DNA from: Nitrospinota bacterium
GTDB lineage: Bacteria > Nitrospinota_A > UBA7883 > JADGGD01
DNA: 10,864 nt
Direction: 5' to 3'
Assembly: GCA_015229165.1 (NCBI GenBank)
Contig: JADGCD010000057.1
Coordinates: 1-10,864 of the forward strand
Shown: positions 5,808 to 10,864 of the stretch, in pieces
Layout: every line of letters begins with the position of its first letter
Position numbering within the stretch: the stretch's first letter is position 1
Position numbers and translations under genes: made by a program
The notes under the pieces: model-generated
What the model saw: only the letters and a program-made list of their open reading frames with translations
Database searches by the model: none
What the model was told of the DNA's origin: nothing

Positions 5808-5880
5808 AAAAGCGGAGCGTACACGACAGTACGTGAGCATTTCACAACCGCTTTCGACACCGCAGCGCCAACGCAGATAG
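5808..5880 (-). repeat. Intergenic repeat element, copy 1
   Basis: Read on the minus strand, this 73-bp stretch starts CTATCTGCGTTG and matches the plus-strand stretch 10248-10320 at 59 of 73 bases without gaps. It contains a hairpin CGTAC-TGTCGT-GTACG. In the other copy the outer C-G pair is replaced by T-A, a compensatory change that keeps the stem. It lies 16 bases past the stop of the alpha-beta subunit, in its 3' untranslated region. It resembles REP-like palindromic intergenic repeats. Confidence 0.8.
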
Positions 5881-5895
5881 GCTGTCATCGTCCGG

Positions 5896-8181
5896 TCACA
5901 GGTGCGGGTTCTCGCTCATGGCCTTGATCCGCGCGAACCGCCGATCGACTTCTTTCTGGAAGTCGGTGACGATCTGGGCGTATTCGGGCTTGCTCATGTG
6001 CTTGGTCTTCCCCATGCTGTTGAGCCACTCGGTGACCGGAATCTTCTTCCCCTTGGCTTCGGGATCGTAGTTGAGGGTGGTGATCCCCCGTTCGATCTCG
6101 TAGAGGGGGAAGAAATTGCAGTCGACCGCCTTCTGGATGACGTCCTGCCCGGTGTTGTCCGGGTGGCGCCAGTTCAGCGGGCAGTCGGAGAAGAGTTTTA
6201 TGAAGACCGTGCCGTGGTGCTTGGCGTAGTACTGCGCCTTGGCGCCTTTGCGGATAAGGTCTTTGTAGTTGGACTCGACGCCGGTGGCGATGTAGGGGAT
6301 GTGCGTGGCGGCGAAGAGCTGGACGCTGTCCTTGTGGTTCCCCTGCTTGCCGCGCCCCACGGTCCCGATGTTGGACGTGGAGGTGGCGTGCCCCGGGGGG
6401 GTGGAGAAGGAGAGCTGGTTGCCGGTGTTCATGTACCCCTGGTTATCGTACTCGACGATAATCATGTTGTGGTTCCGGATGGCCGCCCCCAGCGACGGCC
6501 CCAACCCGATGTCCAGGCCGCCGTCGCCGGTGACCATGATGAAGGTGATGTCCTGGTCGGCGGGGATTTCGCCCCGGCGCTGGCGCTCCTTGTACATCTC
6601 GACGACGCCCGACATGGTGGCGGCGCCGTTCTGGAACAGGTTGTGGATGTAGGTGATGGCGAACGAGCTGTTGGGATAGCCGGTGGTCACCACCATGCCG
6701 CAGCCGGTGTGCCAGAGCATGACCACGAACCCTTCGATCCCTTTCAGGAAGGTGCCCACCGACGGGAAGATGCCGCAGCCGGGGCAGGCGCCGTGGCCGG
6801 GGGTGATCCGGTGGGGCATGGCGGTCAGATCCCGCTGCTTGACCCCCTTGACGTCGACCATGCCGGTCTTTTCGTCCAGAAAGGTGGTCAGGATGCCGGG
6901 AGACGATTTCTCTTTGGTGATCACCGGGACGCCGGGGGTCGGCTTCCAGTCGGGGTCGCCGGGGGCGATACCGATGTAGTCGTAGGGGATTTCGACCTTC
7001 CCCTTGGCGGCCGCCTCGAAGGTCAGCCCGAACATCTCTTCGGCGTCTTCGGCGAAGAAGTCTTTTCCGCCGAGGCCGTAGATGCGGGAGATGACCAGGG
7101 TCTTGTTGTCGGTGTCGTCCTTGAGGGCGGCCTTCACCTCGTGGGCCATGCGGCCGCCGTGGGCGCCGTAGCTGTCGGCCCGGTCGCCGACCAGCAGCGC
7201 CTTGACGTTCTTGCAGGCGGCGCGCAGTTCGTCGGCCGGGAAGGGGCGGATAACGGTCGGGTAAAGGACGCCGACTTTCTTCCCCTGGGCCCGCAGCTTG
7301 TCGGCCACGTCCATGCAGGTGTCGGCGGCGGAGTTGACGATGAAGATCGCGTACTCGGCGTCGTCCATCCGGTAGGTTTCAAGGGGCTTGTAGGCCCGCC
7401 CGGAGAGGGCCTCCCACTCGGAGAAGATCTTCGGGATCACCGACTCGGCCGCTTTCATGGCCATCGAGAGCTGCTTTTTGTTGTTGATCTGGTCCGGGTC
7501 GTTCATGTAAGGCCCGATGGTGATCGGGTGGGCCGGATCGACGGAGCTGTTGATGACCTTGAACTCTCCCACGAAGTCGCGCACAGTCTGCCCGTCCTCG
7601 AAGTAGCCGACGCGCCGCTTCTGGTGGGAGGTGAAGAAGCCGTCGTCGGCCACGATGACCGGCAGCCGGACGTCGTCGGCCTCGCCGACTTTGACGGCGA
7701 TGACGGTCATGTCGTACACCGCTTGCGGATCTTTGGCGGCCAGCACGATCCACCCCATGTCCAGCGTGGCCACCAGGTCGGAATGGTCGCCCCGGATGTC
7801 CAGAGGCCCGGAGACCGACCGGCAGACCAGGTTGAGGACCATCGGGTAGCGGGTGCCCGACTGGACCGGGAGCTGCTCCAGCGAGTAGAGGAGCCCGTTG
7901 GCGGAGGTGGCGTTGAAGACGCGCCCGCCGGCGGTGGTGGCGCCGTAGCAGATGCCCGCGGCGCCATGCTCGCCGTCGCCGGGAACCATCTTGACGGTGT
8001 TCTCGCCGTTGGCCCACTTCTCGTCGAGGTATTCGGCCACTTCGGTGGAGGGGGTGATGGGGTAGTACCCCATGACGTGGAAGTTGATCTGCGAAGCCGC
8101 CAGGGACGACATTTCGTTGCCCGACAGGAAGTCGGTCACCTGGGCGCCCGCCCCTGCTTTCGTATCCGAGCTGGAACTCAT
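5896..8181 (-). CDS. 2-oxoacid (probably pyruvate):ferredoxin oxidoreductase, fused alpha-beta subunit (761 aa)
   Basis: Catalytic chain that decarboxylates a 2-oxoacid with thiamine diphosphate and CoA to an acyl-CoA, passing electrons to ferredoxin; it can run backwards as a synthase. Residues about 17-430 are the alpha part, with YPITPST (40-46), GDHSD (131-135) and DGFFTSHQ (180-187). About 450-761 is the beta part, with GHGACPGCG (462-470), the diphosphate/Mg motif GDGGLDIG (552-559) and YDNQGYMNTGNQ (578-589). Cys466, Cys469, Cys494 and Cys667 are placed as the ligands of the cluster next to thiamine. Alpha and beta are normally separate genes of about 390 and 310 codons, or parts of one chain of about 1200. 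GDHSD and TSH resemble pyruvate enzymes, so pyruvate is likely but not proven. The ATG at 8181 has AGGGAGGT nine bases upstream. It follows the gamma-delta gene after 60 bases. Confidence 0.93.
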   Translation of the reverse strand: MSSSSDTKAGAGAQVTDFLSGNEMSSLAASQINFHVMGYYPITPSTEVAEYLDEKWANGENTVKMVPGDGEHGAAGICYGATTAGGRVFNATSANGLLYSLEQLPVQSGTRYPMVLNLVCRSVSGPLDIRGDHSDLVATLDMGWIVLAAKDPQAVYDMTVIAVKVGEADDVRLPVIVADDGFFTSHQKRRVGYFEDGQTVRDFVGEFKVINSSVDPAHPITIGPYMNDPDQINNKKQLSMAMKAAESVIPKIFSEWEALSGRAYKPLETYRMDDAEYAIFIVNSAADTCMDVADKLRAQGKKVGVLYPTVIRPFPADELRAACKNVKALLVGDRADSYGAHGGRMAHEVKAALKDDTDNKTLVISRIYGLGGKDFFAEDAEEMFGLTFEAAAKGKVEIPYDYIGIAPGDPDWKPTPGVPVITKEKSSPGILTTFLDEKTGMVDVKGVKQRDLTAMPHRITPGHGACPGCGIFPSVGTFLKGIEGFVVMLWHTGCGMVVTTGYPNSSFAITYIHNLFQNGAATMSGVVEMYKERQRRGEIPADQDITFIMVTGDGGLDIGLGPSLGAAIRNHNMIIVEYDNQGYMNTGNQLSFSTPPGHATSTSNIGTVGRGKQGNHKDSVQLFAATHIPYIATGVESNYKDLIRKGAKAQYYAKHHGTVFIKLFSDCPLNWRHPDNTGQDVIQKAVDCNFFPLYEIERGITTLNYDPEAKGKKIPVTEWLNSMGKTKHMSKPEYAQIVTDFQKEVDRRFARIKAMSENPHL

Positions 8182-8241
8182 TATGGAAAAACCTCCCTTT
8201 TCCTTGTCGTTCGCGAAGAGGCGCCGCGCGCCCGGACGCGG

Positions 8242-9264
8242 TTACGCCTTGATGGTGACCTTTTCGAGCTCATCCGTGGTGGTGAACCCCTTTTCGAGAA
8301 CCGACGCGTCGATGGTGTATTCGACCTTGGAAAGGAGCGCGTCGAACTTGCAGATGTCCACGCAGCGCAGACAACCTTTGCAATGCTTGTAGACGATCCC
8401 CTTGAGGACCATCCCCTCCTTCCCCTTTTTGTCGACCCCCTTCTCCCACTGGAAGCAGTAGTCGGGACAGGTGATGTCGCACTCGCCGCAGTGGGTGCAT
8501 TTGTCGGTCAGCAGCACCGGGATCCACCCCATGCGGGAGACGGTCAGGTCTTTGTGAACCGAGTTGCCGTTCTGGAGGATGACCCCGCCCATCGGCTGGT
8601 TCATGTAGCCGGTTTTCTGTCCTTCGCGGCTGAAAGGCTGGGCCGGATATTTCCCGTCGTCCTCGAAGGTCTTCTCGGTCCATTCCTTCATCCCCCGGTC
8701 GAAGGTCTTCAGGTTGGGGGGAATCATGGCGGCGTATTTCTTGCCCAGGCTCTTGTCGATCTGGTCTTTGATGGCCTGCGGGTCGATGAAGCCCGACACG
8801 GCGGCGATGGTCCCCAGCAGCGCGGTGTTGGGGCGGGTTTTCTCCTCCACGGCAATCTTCATGGCGTCGACGCAGACGACTCTGCCGGCCTGCAGTTTCA
8901 TGGCGTCGCGGGCCGCGTCGGGGGTCATGGCGGTGTTGATGACCACCGTGGTGTTGCGGCCGACGCCCGAAAGGAGGCCGGGATAGCCAAGCATCGACTC
9001 GACGAAGATGACCAGCATGTGCGGATCGGTGACCGGGCTGTTGACCCGCACCTGCACGTCCGGGGCGCACCAGCGGACAAAGGCCTTGACCGGGCTCCCT
9101 TTCTTTTCCGAGCCGTAGCTGGAAAAGTTGGAACCGTTGAACCCCATGCCGAGGACGCCGGCTTCGGCGAGCATCTTGCCGGCCAGGTTCGCGCCGAACC
9201 CGCCGATCGACTCCATCCGAATCTCGTAAAAACCGAGTTCGTTGGTTATGGGAAGCTGGGCCAT
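8242..9264 (-). CDS. 2-oxoacid (probably pyruvate):ferredoxin oxidoreductase, fused gamma-delta subunit (340 aa)
   Basis: Partner of the alpha-beta chain. Residues about 10-185 form the gamma domain (IRMESIGGFGANLAGKMLAE; GSPVKAFVR). About 245-315 is a two-cluster ferredoxin delta domain: Cys256, 259, 262 and 266 (CTHCGECDITCP), and Cys295, 298, 301 and 305 (CKGCLRCVDIC). These eight cysteines should bind two [4Fe-4S] clusters that carry electrons from the active site to ferredoxin. I place the start at ATG 9264: AAGGAG (9276-9281) is 11 bases upstream, whereas the in-frame GTG at 9273 is only two bases from it. With the following gene the order is gamma-delta then alpha-beta, matching the gene order of four-subunit enzymes of the porGDAB kind, but with each pair fused. 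Pyruvate is the most likely substrate; other 2-oxoacids cannot be excluded. Confidence 0.92.
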   Translation of the reverse strand: MAQLPITNELGFYEIRMESIGGFGANLAGKMLAEAGVLGMGFNGSNFSSYGSEKKGSPVKAFVRWCAPDVQVRVNSPVTDPHMLVIFVESMLGYPGLLSGVGRNTTVVINTAMTPDAARDAMKLQAGRVVCVDAMKIAVEEKTRPNTALLGTIAAVSGFIDPQAIKDQIDKSLGKKYAAMIPPNLKTFDRGMKEWTEKTFEDDGKYPAQPFSREGQKTGYMNQPMGGVILQNGNSVHKDLTVSRMGWIPVLLTDKCTHCGECDITCPDYCFQWEKGVDKKGKEGMVLKGIVYKHCKGCLRCVDICKFDALLSKVEYTIDASVLEKGFTTTDELEKVTIKA

Positions 9265-9281
9265 TGTCTGCACATCTCCTT

Positions 9282-9634
9282 AAGTGAATCGGAACCCACG
9301 GCGCCGCAGGGGCGGCCGGGGTATCGTGTACCGGTTGATTGGCAAAGGCAGTCTTCTCGACCGGATCGGACGCCCGGGCCAAACGGCCGGGGCTGGCGTG
9401 GTCTCAGAGGAGTCTCCCGAGCGAACCTTCCCTTCATGCTACCAGAATGCGCTCCCCTTTGGTATACAGAGCGACCGACTTTCCCCTTCGGATGTCGGCC
9501 CGCTCCCCGCACGGGATTGTTTTCTTTGGATGCCCGAAAGGGGGAATCGTTTTCCCTTTTTTGCCGCCACCGCTTCCCCGTGGCATGCGCGCTTCGGCGC
9601 CGCGCCACTGATGTCCGCAAACCGGAGATAAAAC
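9282..9634. other. Leader region of the oxidoreductase genes
   Basis: No convincing gene lies in this 353-bp gap between recR and the gamma-delta gene. On the minus strand it holds, in order, a GC hairpin (GTGGC/GCCAC) soon after recR without a T-run, a two-part dyad at 9469-9505 (GAGCG and CCGAC arms pairing with GTCGG and CGCTC), an extended -10 promoter-like sequence at 9436-9444, and a GC-rich structured leader with hairpins such as GCCGC-CCCT-GCGGC. Confidence 0.5.
9436..9444 (-). promoter_or_regulatory. Possible extended -10 promoter for the oxidoreductase genes
   Basis: The minus strand has TGGTAGCAT, fitting the extended -10 pattern TGnTAnnnT. There is no good -35 box at the usual distance (TACCAA at 17 bp). 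It would give a leader of about 165 bases. The dyad at 9469-9505 just upstream could be an operator. Its placement in the gap suits separate control of these genes from recR. Confidence 0.32.
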
Positions 9635-10231
9635 CTACATCTTCAGCCTGCCGTCGAGCGCCCGCGACAGGGTCACCTCGTCGGCGTATTCCAGGTCTCC
9701 CCCCATCGGGAGCCCCCGGGCGATCCGGGTGACGAGCGTTCCGGCGTCGGCCAGAACCCGGGCCACATACATGGCGGTGGCCTCCCCTTCGACGTTGGGG
9801 TTGGTGGCCACGATCACCTCCCGGACTCCGCCCGCCGCCACCCGTCGCTGCAACTCGGCCAGTTTCAAGTCTTCCGGCCCTATCCCGTCCAGCGGAGAGA
9901 GCGCCCCCATGAGGACGTGGTAGACCCCTTTGTACTCGTTGATCCGCTCGATGGCAAAGACGTCGGCCGGCTCTTCCACCACACAAATCAGCGACCGGTC
10001 ACGCCGGGTGTCGGCGCAGATGTCGCACGGGTCGTTCTCGGTGACGGAGCAGCAGAGCGAGCAGAGGCGGACCTTCTCCTTGACGTCAACGAGGGCTTGC
10101 GCCAGTTTTTTCACCTCGGCGGGCGCTCCCTTGAGGACATGGAAGGCCAGCCGCTCGGCGGTCTTGCGCCCGACGCCGGGGAGTTTCTGGAGTTCGACGA
10201 TAAGCCGGTCGAGGGAGGCGGGACCTTTCAT
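9635..10231 (-). CDS. recR: Recombination mediator protein RecR (198 aa)
   Basis: RecR works with RecO (and RecF) to load RecA at single-stranded gaps. The sequence shows the helix-hairpin-helix start (LPGVGRKTAERLAFHVL, 17-33), a zinc finger with Cys57, Cys60, Cys69 and Cys72, and a Toprim domain with EEP (86-88) and the NPNVEGEATAMY stretch (144-155). The family C-terminal motif ARGLPMGGDLEYADEVTL lies at 171-188. Length is usual. The ATG at 10231 has GGAGG five bases upstream. It lies downstream of ybaB in the usual order, but 226 bases of repeats separate them, far more than the tight spacing usual for this pair. The typical upstream neighbour, dnaX, is not visible. Confidence 0.97.
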   Translation of the reverse strand: MKGPASLDRLIVELQKLPGVGRKTAERLAFHVLKGAPAEVKKLAQALVDVKEKVRLCSLCCSVTENDPCDICADTRRDRSLICVVEEPADVFAIERINEYKGVYHVLMGALSPLDGIGPEDLKLAELQRRVAAGGVREVIVATNPNVEGEATAMYVARVLADAGTLVTRIARGLPMGGDLEYADEVTLSRALDGRLKM

Positions 10232-10247
10232 ACAAACCTCCGAAAAA

Positions 10248-10320
10248 CTATCTGCGTTGCCGCTGCGGCGTCGAAATCGGGCTCAAAATGCGCATGTACT
10301 CCCGTGTACACTCCGCCTTT
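10248..10320 (+). repeat. Intergenic repeat element, copy 2
   Basis: Same 73-bp element as at 5808-5880, in opposite orientation, 81% identical. Its hairpin is TGTAC-TCCCGT-GTACA. Flanking AAAA and TTTT runs and a GCG/CGC match extend the arms imperfectly. It occupies the recR-proximal side of the ybaB-recR gap, ending 16 bases from the recR start on that side. Confidence 0.8.
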
Positions 10321-10324
10321 TCCA

Positions 10325-10430
10325 CCCCCGGTAATTGATTTGAATTCCGTTCCGGGGGTATTTCGCCCGCTTTCTCCTTGCATCGCCTGCAGAATGCCCC
10401 CGGAACGGAAACCAAGCCAACTACCGGGGG
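10325..10430. repeat. Nested palindromic element between ybaB and recR
   Basis: Outer perfect arms CCCCCGGTA (10325-10333) and TACCGGGGG (10422-10430) enclose inner perfect arms CCGTTCCGGGGG (10347-10358) and CCCCCGGAACGG (10397-10408), with a 38-base loop. CCCCCGG in the left outer arm can also pair with CCGGGGG of the left inner arm, and likewise on the right. The element can therefore form one long hairpin or two side-by-side ones. There is no T-run at either end. No coding potential is seen. It could be a small palindromic mobile repeat or an RNA-processing or attenuation structure. Confidence 0.75.
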
Positions 10431-10457
10431 CGCTCGATAACGTTTTTCTGAGGCTTG

Positions 10458-10772
10458 TCAAAACAGTCCGGGGATGTTCATCCCGCCGGTGACTTTCTTC
10501 ATGGCCTCTTCCTTGAGCGCCTTGGCCTTGGCCACGCCGTCGTTGACCGCCAGCACGATCAGGTCCTGCATGGTCTCCGGGTCCGCCGGGTCGATCAGGT
10601 CGGGCGCGATGGTCAGGCTCTTGAGGGTATAACCGCCGGTCACGACGGCGGTGACTTTCCCCTGCCCCGCCTCGCCGGTGGCGGTCATCTGCTCCACTTC
10701 CCCCTGGGCGGTGGCCATTTTCTTTTGCATCTGCTGGGCCTGGCGCATCAGGTTGCCGAATCCTTTGGACAT
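10458..10772 (-). CDS. ybaB: YbaB/EbfC family nucleoid-associated protein (104 aa)
   Basis: Small dimeric DNA-binding protein of the YbaB/EbfC family, nearly always next to recR. The N-terminal helix is rich in Gln/Met/Lys (FGNLMRQAQQMQKKMATAQ, 5-23). The beta region GKVTAVVTGGYTLKSLTIAPDLIDP (38-62) and the C-terminal helix LIVLAVNDGVAKAKALKEEAMKKVTGGM are typical, with the short hydrophobic end NIPGLF. Length is normal. The ATG at 10772 has GGAG (10783-10786) ten bases upstream. It probably starts the ybaB-recR transcript seen here, though an upstream dnaX outside the window cannot be excluded. Confidence 0.96.
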   Translation of the reverse strand: MSKGFGNLMRQAQQMQKKMATAQGEVEQMTATGEAGQGKVTAVVTGGYTLKSLTIAPDLIDPADPETMQDLIVLAVNDGVAKAKALKEEAMKKVTGGMNIPGLF

Positions 10773-10810
10773 CGTCGTAGCTCTCCGTGGTCGTGTTGAG
10801 AAAGTTTTCT

Positions 10811-10843
10811 ATTGTACCGCCACCGGGCGTCATGCCACGTCAA
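10811..10843 (-). promoter_or_regulatory. Possible promoter of ybaB
   Basis: A good -10 box TACAAT lies at 10811-10816 on the minus strand, about 40 bases before the ybaB start. The only clear -35 match, TTGACG at 10838-10843, is 21 bases away, longer than the normal 16-18. If real, ybaB would be transcribed independently of any upstream gene. Confidence 0.3.
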
Positions 10844-10864
10844 CAGCAGCCGGACCGCAACTGT

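Noticed and set aside
9265..9273. Upstream GTG start for the gamma-delta subunit
   Set aside because: It lies two bases from the AAGGAG ribosome-binding site, too close; the ATG at 9264 has workable spacing and begins the conserved region.
5902..9732. 1276-codon open frame on the plus strand opposite the oxidoreductase genes
   Set aside because: It is the antisense shadow of two well-supported genes, full of Gly/Val/Asp/His repeats and without any recognisable domain.
5808..10320. Composite transposon bounded by the inverted 73-bp repeats
   Set aside because: There is no transposase or visible target duplication. The interior holds ordinary core genes, and the repeats are only 81% alike, so two independent insertions are simpler.
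10834..10864. Possible end of an upstream gene such as dnaX at the right edge
   Set aside because: Only about 30 bases are available; one minus-strand frame stops early, but nothing identifies a protein.

Overview
The window is GC-rich bacterial chromosomal DNA with tight coding and strong Shine-Dalgarno sequences. It encodes flagellar parts, a two-component sensor kinase, an oxygen-sensitive 2-oxoacid:ferredoxin oxidoreductase and the recombination/nucleoid pair RecR and YbaB. This points to a motile anaerobe or microaerophile. My best guess is the Desulfobacterota/Desulfuromonadota or Nitrospirota range, from gene content and memory only; no rRNA or other phylogenetic marker is present. No phage, CRISPR, tRNA or transposase gene is visible.

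Left part (1-3420, minus strand): a tandem flagellin array. Two complete 283-residue flagellins (845-1696 and 2384-3235) and the first 157 bases of a third (1-157) sit head to tail with a period of 1539 bp. Bases 1-1312 equal 1540-2851 exactly by eye, including about 690 bp of non-coding DNA. Each unit is a self-contained cassette: sigma-28-like promoter, about 150-nt leader, strong ribosome-binding site, coding sequence and intrinsic terminator. The promoter and the leader end are also conserved in front of the third, diverged leader (3236-3420), while the middle of that leader is not.

Middle (3421-5571): an AT-flanked hairpin separates the array from a plus-strand FlgG/FlgF-like rod-hook family gene (3655-4368). 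This gene runs convergently into an NtrB-like PAS/histidine kinase (4453-5571, minus). No response regulator is present.

Right part (5640-10864, minus strand): in transcription order ybaB, recR, a gamma-delta fusion subunit and an alpha-beta fusion subunit of a pyruvate:ferredoxin oxidoreductase type enzyme, closed by a very strong intrinsic terminator at 5640-5669. Two diverged copies (59 of 73 bases identical, opposite orientation) of an intergenic repeat lie at 5808-5880 and 10248-10320. A hairpin in it shows a compensatory base-pair change. The second copy, with a nested palindrome at 10325-10430, fills an unusually long gap between ybaB and recR.

The most interesting items are the exact flagellin cassette amplification with its shared regulatory ends, the two-gene fused oxidoreductase, the intergenic repeat with covariation, and the rod-like protein that appears to lack the segment typical of FlgG.
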